A stretch of DNA of 64,000 nt from Saccharum officinarum (GCA_020631735.1 CM036167.1:2794988-2858987); one strand, 5' to 3'. Shown: positions 48,439-60,694, counted from the first letter of the stretch. The notes: generated by a model from the letters alone, not told the origin. Numbers and translations are program-made.

Positions 48439-51400
48439 TCATTTCAAGTTGGAGAAGTCAAGTATGTTCAATTCATTCTTCAACTTGTAAAATCTCTTTT
48501 CATCAAGTGGCTTTGTAAAGATGTCGGCTAGTTGATCTTCGGTGCCAATGCTCTCAATGCTAATATCACCCTTTTGTTGATGGTCTCTTATGAAGTGGTG
48601 CCTTATGTCAATGTGCTTGGTTCTTGAATGTTGAACCGAATTTTGTGTCATCTTGATAGCACTTTCATTGTCACAAAACAATGGCACATTCTTGAACTTG
48701 ATTCCAAAATCATTCAAGGTGGCCTTCATCCAAAGCAATTGTGCACAACAACTACCGGCACTAATGTATTCGGCCTCGGCGGTAGATAGTGCAACACTAT
48801 TTTGTTTCTTTGATGACCATGAAACAAGAAACCTTCCAAGCAATTGACAAGTGCCACTTGTGCTCATTCTATCAATCTTGCAACCACCATAGTTGGAATC
48901 CGAATATCCAATCAACTCAAAGTTAGACCCCTTAGGATACCATAATCCAACATCATGAGTGCCCTTAAGATATCTCAATATCCTCTTGGTTGCTTTCAAG
49001 TGACTTTCTTTAGGTGAAGCTTGATATCTTGCACACTTGCACACACTAAACATCACATCCGGCCTAGAAGCGGTGACATAGAGCAAACTTCCAATCATAG
49101 ACCGGTATTGTTTTTGATCTACCATGTTGCCACTAGCATCAACACCCAATTGATCATTTATGCCCATTGGTGTACTCATTTGCTTAGCATCTTGTAATCC
49201 AAACTTCTTGATCATGTCCTTGATGTACTTGCCTTGACTTACAAAAGTGTCATTCTTCATTTGCTTGATTTGAAGTCCAAGGAAGTAACTAAGCTCTCCA
49301 ATCATAGACATCTCAAACTCATTAGCCATCATATTTCCAAACTCTTCACAAAAGTCTTGGTTAGTTGATCCAAAGATAATGTCATCCACATATATTTGCA
49401 ACACAAACAAGTCATTTCCAAGTTTCTTGGTGAAGAGAGTGGTGTCAACCTTTCCCATCTTGAACCCTTTAGAGAGGAGAAAGTTCCTCAATCTCTCATA
49501 CCATGCTCTAGGTGCTTGCTTCAAACCATACAATGCCTTCTTTAGCTTGTAAACATGGTCGGGCCTCTTGTTATCTTCAAAACCGGGAGGTTGCTCAACA
49601 TAAACTTCTTCATTGATATAGCCATTGAGAAATGCACTCTTGACATCCATTTGATAGAGCTTGATGTTGTGTGCACAAGCATATGCTAATAAGATTCTAA
49701 TAGCCTCCAATCTTGCTACGGGTGCATATGTCTCTCCAAAGTCAAGACCCTCAACTTGAGTGTATCCTTGTGCTACTAATCTTGCTTTGTTCCTTACAAC
49801 CATGCCATCTTGATCTTGCTTGTTTCTAAAGACCCACTTTGTGCCAATCACATTGTAGTTCTTTGGCCTCTCAACAAGTTTCCAAACTTGATTTCTAGCA
49901 AAGTTATTTAGTTCTTCATGCATGGCATTTACCCAATCGGAATCTTTCAAAGCATCTTCTAATTTCTTAGGTTCTTCAAGTGACACAAATGAGTAGTGCT
50001 CACAAAAGGATGCTAGTCTTGATCTAGTTTGAACACCACTTTGAATTCCACCAATGATTTGATCCAACGGATGATCTCTTGCAATGCTAGTAGGTTGGAG
50101 TATTGGGAGTTGATTGCTTCCACTTGTTTGACCTTGAACTTGAGCTTCATCATGAGAACCACTAGATCTTGCTTGATTTGTATCAATTTGCACATTTTGG
50201 TTGATCACATGAATATCATCATCATCATCAATTTGCCTCGGCCTTATATCACCAATGTCCATGTTCTTCATTGCATTTGACAATTGATCTCCTCTCACAT
50301 CATCAAGATTTTGAGCTTCATTTTGAGATCCTTGGGTTTCATCAAACTCAACATCATGAACTTCTTCCAAGGTGCCATTTGTGAGATTCCAAACTCTATA
50401 TGCTTTGCTTGTGGTAGAATAACCAAGTAAGAACCCTTCATCACATTTCTTTTCAAACTTGCTCAATCTAGTGCCTTTCTTGAGAATATAGCATTTGCAA
50501 CCAAACACTCTAAAGTATGCAATGTTGGGCTTTCTTCCATTCAATAGCTCATATGGTGTCTTCCCAAGCTTCCCATGGCAATAGAGACGGTTGCTACAAT
50601 AGCAAGCCGTGTTGATGGCTTCACTCCAAAATGAATGACTAACATTGTATTCACTAAGCATTGATCTAGCCATATCAATCAAGGTTCTATTTTTCCTTTC
50701 AACTACACCATTGGATTGGGGAGTGTATGTTGGTGAGAATTGATGTCCAATACCAAGATTATCACATAAATCTTCAATTCTTGTGTTCTTGAACTCACTA
50801 CCATTGTCACTTCTAATCTTCTTGATAGTTGTCTCAAACTCATTTTGCACTCTCTTGACAAAAGACTTGAATAGATCATAAACATCACTCTTGTCATAGA
50901 GAAAGAACACCCAAGTGTATCTAGTGTAGTCATCCACAATCACAAAACCATACTTATTGCCACCAATGCTAGTGTATGTTGTTGGCCCAAACAAGTCCAT
51001 GTGCAATAACTCAAATGCCTTTGATGTGCTCATTTCACTTTTACTAGGATGTGAATTTCCAACTTGTTTGCCGGCTTGACAAGCACTACAAGGTTTATCC
51101 TTCTCAAAGGTGACATCCTTCAAGCCTCTAACTAAGTCATGCTTCAAAAGTTTGTTCAATTGTTTCATTCCAACATGACCAAGCCTTCTATGCCATAACC
51201 AACCCATACTAGATTTGCTAAGCAAGCAAGATGTCAATTGTGTTTCACTATCATTGAAGTCAACCAAGTATAAGCTACCATGTCTAAATCCTTTGAATAT
51301 CAAATTTGATCCATCAACACTTATGACTTCAACATCATCACTACCAAATATGCACTTGAAGCCAAGATCACAAAGTTGTGCCACCGATAAAAGATTGAAA

Positions 51401-51594
51401 TCCAAGCTCTCAACTAGCAACACATTAGAAATGCTCATGTCATTTGAGATAGCAATTTTACCAAGCCCCTTGACCTTGCCTTTCTTGTTGTTGGCGAAAG
51501 TGATAGCATCAAAACCACCATTTTGACTTGTATCAATTGAATTGAACATACAAGAGTCTCTGGTCATATGTTGAGTGCACCCACTATCAAGCAC
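48439..51594 (-). CDS. pol: Sirevirus pol polyprotein (protease, integrase, reverse transcriptase, RNase H), uninterrupted
   Basis: 1051 aa open from MLDSGC to the stop. The frame actually stays open a little upstream (to about 51627), and the true junction with gag is a frame change. Visible in order: protease DSG (LDSGCTQHM); integrase zinc site (WHRRLGHVG...CSACQAGK) and core D-D-E ([26 protein letters not shown]); reverse transcriptase ([31 protein letters not shown]); RNase H ([33 protein letters not shown]). All catalytic residues I can check are present. It makes cDNA from element RNA and integrates it. This is the most complete retroelement gene in the window. Confidence 0.94.
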   Translation of the reverse strand: MLDSGCTQHMTRDSCMFNSIDTSQNGGFDAITFANNKKGKVKGLGKIAISNDMSISNVLLVESLDFNLLSVAQLCDLGFKCIFGSDDVEVISVDGSNLIFKGFRHGSLYLVDFNDSETQLTSCLLSKSSMGWLWHRRLGHVGMKQLNKLLKHDLVRGLKDVTFEKDKPCSACQAGKQVGNSHPSKSEMSTSKAFELLHMDLFGPTTYTSIGGNKYGFVIVDDYTRYTWVFFLYDKSDVYDLFKSFVKRVQNEFETTIKKIRSDNGSEFKNTRIEDLCDNLGIGHQFSPTYTPQSNGVVERKNRTLIDMARSMLSEYNVSHSFWSEAINTACYCSNRLYCHGKLGKTPYELLNGRKPNIAYFRVFGCKCYILKKGTRLSKFEKKCDEGFLLGYSTTSKAYRVWNLTNGTLEEVHDVEFDETQGSQNEAQNLDDVRGDQLSNAMKNMDIGDIRPRQIDDDDDIHVINQNVQIDTNQARSSGSHDEAQVQGQTSGSNQLPILQPTSIARDHPLDQIIGGIQSGVQTRSRLASFCEHYSFVSLEEPKKLEDALKDSDWVNAMHEELNNFARNQVWKLVERPKNYNVIGTKWVFRNKQDQDGMVVRNKARLVAQGYTQVEGLDFGETYAPVARLEAIRILLAYACAHNIKLYQMDVKSAFLNGYINEEVYVEQPPGFEDNKRPDHVYKLKKALYGLKQAPRAWYERLRNFLLSKGFKMGKVDTTLFTKKLGNDLFVLQIYVDDIIFGSTNQDFCEEFGNMMANEFEMSMIGELSYFLGLQIKQMKNDTFVSQGKYIKDMIKKFGLQDAKQMSTPMGINDQLGVDASGNMVDQKQYRSMIGSLLYVTASRPDVMFSVCKCARYQASPKESHLKATKRILRYLKGTHDVGLWYPKGSNFELIGYSDSNYGGCKIDRMSTSGTCQLLGRFLVSWSSKKQNSVALSTAEAEYISAGSCCAQLLWMKATLNDFGIKFKNVPLFCDNESAIKMTQNSVQHSRTKHIDIRHHFIRDHQQKGDISIESIGTEDQLADIFTKPLDEKRFYKLKNELNILDFSNLK

Positions 51595-51637
51595 CCAATG
51601 CCTTCCTCCGGCTTTGTAATTGACCTACAAGACAAGA

Positions 51638-53716
51638 TCAATTCTTTTTAGGTACCCAAACTTGTTTGGGTCCTCCAAGGTTAGAGACCAAGCTCTTTGG
51701 TACCCAAATGGCTTTCTTCTTTGAGCCCATCCATGGTGTACCAATGAACTTAGCATGAACACCATTTGTACCCTTGGTAAGCATATAGAAAGAATCAAAT
51801 TTAATTGAGGATACATTTGCATTGGATTTCTTGTTCATGCAATGTTGCTCTATATGACCAACTTGCTTGCAACTTTTGCAATAGCTACCATTGTTCTTCA
51901 CAAAACGAGTCTTGTGAAGAGCAAAAGCGGCCTTGTCTTTCTTGGGGTTATAGCCCAATCCCTCTTTGTAGAGAGAAGCTCTTTGGCTACCCAAGCACAT
52001 AAGCAAGCGGTCCTCACCACCATAAGCCTTAGCTAATGTGTGATTGAGCTCTTTTACCTCCTTCTTGAGATTTTCATTCTCAACTATAAGTGTGGAGTCA
52101 CAAGTGAAACCATCACTACTAGATTAGGATGATGTAGATGCGCTACATGAAGAGTTAGTGGGAGCAACAATAATAGGCTTATGAAAGGATTCATCAATTA
52201 TATCACATGATATGCCTATGTTACAAGTTTTAGCTTTCTCAACATTAGTTGGCATGTTTTCACATTTTTCAACTAGAGAGGAATGAGCTTCTTCAAGCTT
52301 AGTGTGAGACTTTTGAAGCTTCTTATGGTCTACCTTTAGACTCTCATAAGATGCCCTAAGCTCATCAAGTTCTTGCATAAGGTTTTTCTTTTCTTTAAGC
52401 AAGCCCTTGCACTCCTTTCTAGATTCTTTAAAATGTTGAGTGCAATCTTCTAGCATAGTGATTAGTTCATCTTTAGTGAATTCTTCTTCATCACTATCAC
52501 TATCACTATCATTATTATGATCACTCTCATCATCGGATGATACCTTAGCGGCCTTAGCCATGAAGCACGATGGAGTGTCGAAGAGGGAGACCTTCTCTTG
52601 GATTGCAATGCTAGCATGTCCCTTCTTCTTACTCTTGTTGTTATCCTCATCATAACTTGAGGAATCATCACTATCCCATGTAGCAACATGAGAATCTTTC
52701 TTCTTCTTATAAGAGCTCTCCTTCTTCTCTTGCTTCTTCTTTTGCTTCTTTCTCTCCTTCTTGATAGCATCTTCATCATCACTATCATAAGGACATTTTG
52801 CAATGAGATGGTCCTTGCTATGGCATCTAAAGTATCTCATGGTATGCTCATTCTTCTTGGATGAGTTCTTCCTCCTTCTTGCACGAAAGCCTTTCTTCTT
52901 CATGAATTTGCCAAATTGCTTGACAAAGAGAGCCATCTTCTCATCAATGTCATCACTATCACAAGAGCTTGAATCTTCATCACTTGATGATTCAATCTTG
53001 GATTTGCCCTTGGATATGGTGGCTTTGAATGCCACACTCTTCTTCTTTTCATCATCTTTCTTCTCATTTTCTTTCTTCTTCTTCTTGACCAACTCATCCT
53101 TCTCATCATCTTCTCTATATGAATCATCGGTCATCACTTCTTGAAATATTTGTTGAGAAGTTGAATCCTTCAATGTAGTCCTCACTAGCACGGTGATAAA
53201 TGTATCAAATCTCTTGGGTAGACTTCTCAAGAACTTCATAGAGAATTGATTGTCCTTGACCTCCTCACCAAGTGCCTTGAGCTCATTGACAATGACTTGC
53301 AACCTATGAAACATCTCCGGTACACTCTCATCATCTTGCATCTTGAAGCTTGAAAATTTTTCTTGCAAGATATATGCTTTAGCGGTCTTTGTGCCTTCGG
53401 TGCCCTCAAATGTTTCTTCTAGCTTGGCCCAAGCATCATGAGCAATCTCAATGTTCTTCACTTGCTCAAAGGTCTTGTCATCTAGTGCCTCATGAAGAGC
53501 ACTAATGGCAATGTCATTGCATTGGAGCTTCTTCTCTTCCACCGGTGTAGGTGCTTCCGGATTAGCAACCTCAAATTTTGTTTCGGTGACCTTCCACACT
53601 TCTCTATTGATTGACTTGAGGTGTGCGGTCATCTTAATCTTCCAATATGCATAATTTGTGCCATCAAAGTGAGGTGCCCTTTTGGTGTTGTTGATGTGCA
53701 AGCTTAATTGAGCCAT
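51638..53716 (-). pseudogene. gag: Sirevirus gag, one in-frame stop
   Basis: The frame from 53716 (MAQLSLHINNTKRAPHFDGTNYAYWK, UBN2-type capsid region) continues to 51638 in one phase, interrupted only by a TAA at 52124-52126. It has two CCHC knuckles: the first is degenerate (YFRCHSKDHLIAKC, with Y-F replacing the usual C-F) and the second is CKSCKQVGHIEQHC. Long Lys/Glu/Ser tracts and a coiled coil lie between them. It ends WVPKKN before the pol frame, which is shifted by one base and preceded by a TAG. Sireviruses often separate gag and pol this way, but the stop inside gag is probably a lesion. Confidence 0.85.
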
Positions 53717-53761
53717 TTCTTTTTTACCGTAGGTTGTTAAGCCTCAAATAAATGGTGCCTC

Positions 53762-53776
53762 GGCTCCGATACCACT
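53762..53776 (-). other. Primer binding site of the Sirevirus
   Basis: On the minus strand, TGGTATCGGAGCCG directly follows the 5' LTR. It fits priming by initiator tRNA-Met with minor mismatches. Confidence 0.8.
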
Positions 53777-55819
53777 TGTAAGGTCCAAATAGGCTAGAGG
53801 GGGGGGGGTGAATAGCCTAATTAAAACTTCTACAAGAATTACTTAACCACAAGTTAGTACGAAAAGTGGCGAAGCAAATGCACTAGCTCTAACTAATTAA
53901 GCAAGCCACCTACACAAGTCTAGTACAAGGCTATTCACTAAACACAACAACAACTACAAGCTAGAAACAAGAAATAATACGAGAGAAGAGCTTCGAGTGA
54001 TTATACCGCCGTGAAGAGAAGAGAAATACCACTCAATCAATCATACAAGAGAAATCCTCGAGAAGAGAATGACACAAGAATTTATCTCGAGTTCACTTGC
54101 TTCCCGGCAAGCTACTCCCCATTGTGGCGATGCACCCACTTATCGGTTCGTGAGCTAATCGACTATCAAGAGTCGAGCCCTCGGCGGGCGCCGCACAACC
54201 GCACACAAGATGGGGATCCTCCAAGCCACGAGCTCCACTAGAGTATCCAATTCACGAACTCCCGTGGGGAAGGATCAAGAACCCCTTACAACACTTGGTG
54301 AAGGCTCCAACAATCTCCAATTGCGAGCTCAATCACCTCCGCTGCTCCAAGCCGTCTACCGTGTCGGGAAACACGGAAGAGTAACAAGAAATCCGCAGCA
54401 ACTCGAAGATCAAGTGCCCCTAGAATGCAACTCTCAAGCAATGCACTTGAATCTCACTCAATCTCACTCAAGATGTGCAACTATGCAAAGAGATGAGTGG
54501 AGGGGTTGTTCTCTAGCTCAAAGTATGTCTCTAGGTCTCAAAATGTGCAAGAGTTACCCTCAAACCCCGGCCAATGTCTATTTATAACGTACCCCTTCGA
54601 ATATAGCCGTTAGGAACTTTAACCAGCCGAAGTCGCGCTGACCGGATGCGCTGGTCAAACTGACCGGACGCGCCGGTCACGCAACGGCTAACTGCGAGGC
54701 AACGACCGGACACGCTGGTCGCGCAGACCAGATGCGCTGCTACGAATGACCGGACGCGCTGGCCAAACTGACCGGACGCGCCGATCGCGCAACATCGCAA
54801 GCCCTCAAAGCAATGACCGGACGCGCTCTAGGCAATGACCGGACGCGACAGTGCCAGCGTCCGGTTAGAGTCCAGTAAGCTCCCTCAACGACCGGACGCG
54901 TCCGATCGCACATGACTGGACGCGCCCCGCATCCGATCATCACTCTGCTGCTCTCTGTCCTTCTGGACGCATGACCGGACGCGCCGGTCCCATGAAGGAC
55001 CAGACGCGCCGGTCACGCGCTCTGCTTTTACGCACCGGTGAACTGACCGGACGCGCTGATCAGGCCAGACCAGCGTCCGGTCATCAACCCTAGGCGCGCT
55101 GACCGGATTGAACTGACCGGACGCGCTGGTCAAGCCGTGACCGCGTCCGGTGCAGCGTCCGGTCATCACAGTGACCTCCGTTCGCCTCCATTTCTTTTCC
55201 GACTTCTGGCGCAGTAGAAAATAGGCCTTTCACTTCTCCAAAAAGCGTCGAATCCTGCCTTGCAAGCTCGGCGGGAGGGAGAGAAGAACCCAAACCCTTC
55301 TCTACCGCTCAAACTCCACCGCCTTCGCAAATGTGCTAACACCACCAAGTGTACACCACCATGTGCATGTGTGTTAGCATTTCACAATCATTTTCCAAGG
55401 CGTTATGTTAGCTCTTTTACTAGATCCTAATGCATATGCTCAAGACAATGATCTAGTGGCACTTGATTCCCGAGCTAACCGTGATTGCCCCTCTTGATAG
55501 TCGGCCATGTATCCTAAACCCGGTCAATCACTTCTCTACTCATCTTAGACCGGCAAAAGGAAAACCCCTATGGTTATACCTTTGCCTTGCGCTCTTAGAT
55601 CCTTCTCTTTTACTTGATCATCATGTCCTTCATTTTAAGTGCATCTCCACCATTATCATCATTCCATGTCCATGCACCATCTCTTTGTGATCTTGTGGCC
55701 ACCACTCCTTGCCACATACACCTTCATCACATGTGTTGCTTATGCCTAACTCAAAACGCTTAACACATGGCATTAGCAACTTGGTGTCATTAATTATCAA
55801 AACCAAACTTGGGCTTTCA
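53777..55819 (-). repeat. 5' LTR of the complete Sirevirus
   Basis: 2043 bp. It carries the same GACCGGACGCG-type array (about 54635-55165). Its outer 386 bp (55434-55819) form the inner end of the right arm of the inverted repeat. Confidence 0.93.
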
Positions 55820-55824
55820 CACTA

Positions 55825-56717
55825 GGCTAGGCTCCCAAGGTGCAAAAGCAGCCTGCCGCCTAGGCTCCCGAGAAACGTAAATGAGCCTCGTTTCCCGGCG
55901 GCCAGGCTTGCGTGGGACGAGCGTGAGTGCGCGCGCGCTAAAAAGGGGAGCTCCCACGCTGCAGCCCACATACACGGGGGAAGCTAGGGTTACCGCTCTC
56001 GTTTTCGTGCCAAAGGATATATATACCCCCACTCCTCCCGCCGCCGCTATTGCCCTGTTCTTCCTCGCACTCTCCACTCTCCTCCTCTGTCTTTAGCCCC
56101 TTCGCCCTGGTCCTCCCACCTCCGAACCTTCATCTTTCCACTACCACTGCATCAGGTGACGTGCTCATGCTGCTTCATCATCTTCAGGTTCTTTGATTCG
56201 TCTTCTCCCCACTGAATGAGTCTCTAATCACACGGGTACCATTGAAATCTGCAGGTTCGATGGTGGAATCGGCGGTGTCGGGCGGGTTGGAGTGAAGGTA
56301 AGCACGATTGGACCTTAGATCCCCAATTTCCTTGCATTCCCCTAGGTTTTATGGCCATATCCTTCACTAACTTCATCTTTTTTAGGGTTCTTGTTGTGCT
56401 CCTGCGGTCGTTGAAGGTAGATCTGCCTCTAGTCTGGCCCCTGAACAACTTCCTCCTTCCTTGTTACTGCATTCTTGTGGTAACACAGAAATTTTTTCCC
56501 CTCCCCCTTCTCTGTGGGTTAATCGATTTTGTGCTATATAGTTTGTTGCTGTGAGCTGCAATCAAATTTATGATGATGAGTTTATTATTATTCTGAGCAC
56601 ATGTTCTTTGCCAATGATGATTGATGATAGCTTCATTTGCAATAATCTGAGCACATGCCCTTGCCGATGATGCTATTCTTAGTTGTGATGTTTTGATTTT
56701 TCTTTTGTTCGGACTAG
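55825..56717 (+). promoter_or_regulatory. Promoter and leader of the Harbinger transposase gene
   Basis: A GC-rich stretch includes a TATA box (GGATATATATACCCCC, about 56013-56028). It is followed by a leader with plausible splice sites (CAGGTGACG near 56155, TTTTTTAGGG near 56380) before the transposase ATG at 56718. The leader introns are inferred. Confidence 0.45.
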
Positions 56718-58073
56718 ATGGATATGGTGGAGTATAGACGAATGCTTATTGTGAAAGCTGTTGGTTTCATTGCTGTTGTTTATGCATACTTCATGAGTAG
56801 GCTTCAGGTGGCCCAAAGATCTCGGCCTAGTATCACATATGCCCCAATGAGTCCAATGGATGCAGAATATCAAGCCAACCTTGATAAAATTTATAATTGC
56901 AATGATGTAGAGTGCCTATCAATGTTGAGAATGCGTAGAACCCCCTTTTTTACCCTATGTAACCTACTAAGAGATAGACACTTGCTTAGGGATTCCATAC
57001 ATAGTTCTGTAAAGGAGTAGGTGGCAATGTTTCTGCATGTAGTGGGTCATAACCAAAGGTTTAGGGTTATCCATCGAAACTTTAGGAGATCAATAGAAAC
57101 TGTGAGTAGGTACTTCATGCAAGTTTTATATGCCATTGGGGAACTTAGGGATGAGATGATAAGGCCACCCTCTGAGGAGACACCCAATAAGATCAGGACA
57201 AGTCCTAGATGGTACCCTTTTCTAAAGGTGAATACATGAAAATAAGTGTTTAACAAATTTCCTTGTTCTGTGTTGTTGTTGTAATGCCTATTTTCTTGTC
57301 ATAATGGCAATGTAGGATTGTATTGGGGCAATAGATGGAACCCATGTGCATGCTAGGGTTCTAGCAAGGATTTCAGCAGCATTTAGGGGAAGAAAAAAAT
57401 TATCCTACTCAAAATATCCTTGCTGCAGTTGATTATGATTTGAAGTTCACCTATGTTTTAGCTGGTTGGGAAGGATCTGCACATGATTGCCTCATCCTTG
57501 CTGATGCTCTAGAGAGGGAGGATGGGTTAAGGGTTCCTGCAGGTATTGAGTTAATAATTAGGCAGTACATAGTTACCTAATTAACCATTGGACTAATTAA
57601 TCCGTAACTACTTAACCTTTTAGGGAAATTCTACCTAGTGGATGCTAGCTATGCATGCTGGCCTAGATTCCTTCCACCATACAGAGCCACTAGATATCAT
57701 CTCAAAGAATATAGGGGTAGAAACTACCCAACCAATGCCAAGGAACTATTCAACTTGAGGCACTCAAGTTTGAGAGTCACTATAGAGAGGGCTTTTGGTG
57801 CTTTGAAGAACAGATTTCGCATTTTAGACAACAAGCCATATCACCCCCTACAAAACTCAAGTGAAATTAGTTCTTGCCTGCTGTATACTCCATAATTGGA
57901 TCCTTAACCATGGCCAAGATGAAGTTGTCCCTGAAGAACCAACCTAGGAGCCTAATACAAACTACTTGCCAAATATTGCTGGTATTGCTTCTGATGACAA
58001 TGCTGCATGGGTCAGCCTAAGGGATGAAATTGCTAATATGACATGGGCCAATAGGGGAACTGCTCATGTGTGA
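56718..58073 (+). pseudogene. PIF/Harbinger transposase of element 2, inactivated
   Basis: This DDE nuclease has three exons by inspection: 56718-57227, 57316-57542 and 57624-58073. The two introns have GT/AG ends and preserve frame (FLK|DCIGAIDG; VPAG|KFYLVDASYACW). The triad is visible: D in GAIDGTHV, D in GSAHDCLIL, E in TIERAFGALKNRF. Lesions are TAG at 57018-57020, one extra base in the seven-A run near 57393-57399, a one-base change in the C run near 57843-57847, and TAG at 57945-57947. All are shared with the left copy and so predate the duplication or represent the true sequence. The C terminus (AAWVSLRDEIANMTW) is typical of the family. The N terminus has a hydrophobic stretch (IVKAVGFIAVVYAYF). 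This copy cannot make full-length transposase. Confidence 0.85.
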
Positions 58074-58399
58074 TGTACTGTTGTAATGTATTTCATTTGA
58101 ACTGTTGTAATGTATTTCATTTGAACTTGTATTAAGCTAGGAGGATTTGAACTTGTTTTATGCTGAGGCAATGGACATGTTGTGTTCATTTAAGATAAGA
58201 TGATTTCAATTGCAATTTTAATTATTACTTCCTGAGCAAAGAACATGTGCAATGATGACATATTCCACTGTTTTACTTATTGAGGCTTTGTGTTGTGCAA
58301 TGATGATTTCAACTTATCTGCAATACCACCATCTGTTGCCATCTTCTACTGCCAAGCTATCATTTAAGTTATTTGTGCACTGACTAACTTAACTAGGCC

Positions 58400-59437
58400 A
58401 TGGCTGAGGAGGTTGTGCACGTCCCTGAGGTGGGGGCTGATGATGTTGTGCATGTCCCTGAGGGTCCTGAAGGACCAGCAACCAGGACTGCAATGAGGTG
58501 GACAAGTGCCATGTCAGGGTTTGCTCTTCGTCGTATGTGTCAGCTTATCTCCAGTGGTGTTAGGACTGACAAGGGTTTTAAGGAGGTACACCTGAACCAA
58601 GTTGCAAAGTACCTGCATGAGTTCACTGGCAATGAGGTAACAGGAACTCAGGTGTACAACCATTTGAAGAAATAGAGGCAGAGATGGGTAAGGGTTTCCA
58701 AGCTTAGGGAGTTGAGTGGGGCTAACTGGGATGCTGACTTGAACATGATCAGCCTTGAGGAGGAGCACTACAAGGGCCATGTGAAGGTTTGTGGTTACTG
58801 TCATTCTTATTTGTGGTAGCTAGATCTAATCTTCTACGGGTATTGACATATGTCACACAACCTCCTGTTCTATTAGGCCCATCCTAAGGATGCTGAACTG
58901 CTTAACAAGCCCATAGAGAACTAAAAGGAGATGATGACTATCTTTGGCAATGGGTTAGCCACAGGAAAATATGCTATGGGCTCCAATGAGGCTTTGGGTA
59001 CCCCTTCTGACTGTGTTGGGACCTCCATCAAGGCTAAGGTAGTTGATCTAGACAACACAGCCAAGACCATAGATGATGTAGGCAAGCTTTGGGGGGAGGC
59101 AACTAAAGATGCCACGGAGGTGACCAATGTGGGAGCTGGTGCAGGCAGCAAGAGGAAGAGAACTGTGTTGGGTGAGGAAGATGTTGTGCTTATGTCTAGT
59201 ATGACTAAAGCTGTGAAGGATGTTGCTTCTGCTATTAGGGAGACCAAGGTTGAGATCATGCATCCTGACCTCTATGGTGCAGTGATGTACATGCCTGGGT
59301 TTCCTGATGAGACACTGATTGTTGCATACTCTCACCTGTTGGACAACAAACCACAAAGAGATGCCTTTGTCAAGATGAGTGAAGCCCACCGTGTCCTCTG
59401 GCTTAGGACATGGCTGGCTAAGCACTACTACATGTAG
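58400..59437 (+). pseudogene. Harbinger ORF1: Myb/SANT-like DNA-binding protein of element 2, two stops
   Basis: Two exons, 58400-58786 and 58877-59437, are joined at VK|AHPKD. The N-terminal part is acidic and Val/Pro-rich. A Myb/SANT-like domain follows (MRWTSAMSGFALRRM...GNEVTGTQVYNHLKK). The C-terminal half contains MMTIFGNGLATGKYAMGS and a leucine-rich end (LWLRTWLAKHYYM). This is the layout of the large plant family with a Myb/SANT-like domain that accompanies PIF/Harbinger transposases. Stops lie at 58673-58675 (TAG, where the family usually has a Trp) and 58922-58924 (TAA). The same stops occur in the left copy. Confidence 0.8.
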
Positions 59438-60086
59438 ATGCATTGGCATGTTTGCTGACTGGTCCTTTTGTGTGGAGTTTACCATGCAACACCTCTGCTA
59501 ACTCCTGTGCAGCTTGACTAGCCCTTTTGTGAAGTACAGAGCTAACTTGAGATGGGTAGGCCGTGCTCCATGATTCTTTTGTGAGATACAACATAGTTGT
59601 CTCTCGGTGAAACTGACCTAATAACCTCCTAGTATGATGTGGTTCTAGGTCTTGCACAGACAAATGTGCAGTACTATATAGAAATGCTTAAGCTCTGTGA
59701 TGATGTATTTGATCAGTCAGCTCTTGCAGCTTTGAACTTATTATTAAGCTGAATTATGATATCATGCCTTTCATAGGCAATTTGGTTTAATCTGAGCAGC
59801 GTTTATATGCCTTACTATTTTGTGTTTTACTTCCCCTTCTACCATTGCATTGATCCATTGTCTGTGCAAATGATATTGTGACAGATTTGTGATTTTTTCT
59901 TTTCCAATGAGTACAATTGCATTGCCAGTGATGTCAATATATTTATCAACTTTTCAATGATTTTATTTATTATCTGAGCACAGCACAAACTCCAATGGTT
60001 TCTTGTTTATTGACTTATATATTATGCTGCATGTTTTTGCTATGTTCCATAACAATCCTAAGGAGTTGTTGATTGTACAGCCAACA

Positions 60087-60381
60087 ATGGCTTGGTATGT
60101 AGTGCGTGTTGGGAGAACACCTGGAATCTATCCCACCTGGGGAAGCCTGCCATCGTGAAGTGATTAGGTATCCAGGGGCATTGTACAAGAAATACAACAC
60201 AAAGGAAGAAGCTATTGCAGCATTCCATGGTGGAAATCACATGGAAGTAGAGGACCTGGACAGTGAACAGAAGCCTTTTGCGCCTCATTTGAAGACAAAC
60301 AATTCGGTTGTCAGGTGCCTAGTTGTAGTAATTGTGTTTGAGGCCCTGCTCATTGCCTACTTAGCGGCAAAATTAATGTAA
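60087..60381 (+). pseudogene. Harbinger-borne ORF3: viroplasmin / RNase H1 N-terminal-like domain plus C-terminal hydrophobic tail
   Basis: The start MAWYVVRVGRTPGIYPTW, followed after a one-base frame change (four-G run 60139-60142) by HREVIRYPGALYKKYNTKEE and AIAAF, fits the viroplasmin/RNase H1 N-terminal fold. That fold has WYVVxxGRxPGIYxxWxxC, then a Gly-x-x-Tyr-Lys-x-Tyr block and a Thr-x-Glu-Ala-x-x-Ala/Phe end, and binds RNA:DNA hybrids or dsRNA in RNase H1. After a short linker, the C terminus is a hydrophobic segment (VVRCLVVVIVFEALLIAYLAA) resembling a tail anchor. It is read in the same direction as the transposase and ORF1, inside the terminal repeats. A CAG just before the ATG could be a splice acceptor. 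The frame change is present in both copies. Domain assignment is by motif memory only. Confidence 0.62.
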
Positions 60382-60694
60382 AATTAATGTAACATGTCTA
60401 AATTGTTATGTACCGGAGACATGAACTCATCAGGATTGTGGAAGGTATCCTCACCCCCTTATGCATGTGGTGACTGCAACCTGAGCTATGCAACCAACCA
60501 AACAAGTGGCTGTTGTATCTGACTTTTGAATTTTGCATATGATTCTGTCAACCAAACACCATCTCCTGCATCCTGCATCTGGACAGCCAGGCAACCAAAC
60601 ACCAGGGCCTTGCATGAGCGCAGCCAGGCCGGCGGGAGCCTGCATGGCAGATACGATGCAGGCTACCTAGAGAAGGCAACCAAACAGGCTATTA

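Larger units (their letters stand above)
45319..55819 (-). mobile_element. Complete Sirevirus (Opie/SIRE-like Ty1/copia), 10.5 kb, minus strand
   Basis: LTRs at 45319-47360 and 53777-55819 are TGAAAG...CTTACA in element orientation. The PBS abuts the 5' LTR and polypurine tracts lie before the 3' LTR. Flanking pentamers are CACTG (45314-45318) and CACTA (55820-55824), a duplication with one transition. Internal order is gag, protease, integrase, reverse transcriptase, RNase H. The protease region [11 protein letters not shown] and the integrase phrase CSACQAGKQ identify the Sirevirus lineage. The LTRs are highly similar by eye, with differences mostly C/T or G/A, so the insertion is comparatively young. 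Confidence 0.95.
45235..60691 (+). mobile_element. PIF/Harbinger element 2 (right copy), ~5 kb, split by a Sirevirus
   Basis: Both ends are visible: TAGCCTGTTTGGTTGCCT at 45235 and its inverted match ending CAGGCTA at 60691. They are flanked by the three-base duplication TTA (45232-45234 and 60692-60694), diagnostic of PIF/Harbinger. After removing the inserted Sirevirus (45319-55819 plus its 5-bp duplication) the element is about 4.95 kb. It carries three ORFs in one direction: transposase, Myb-like ORF1 and a viroplasmin-like ORF3. All three have lesions. Confidence 0.9.
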
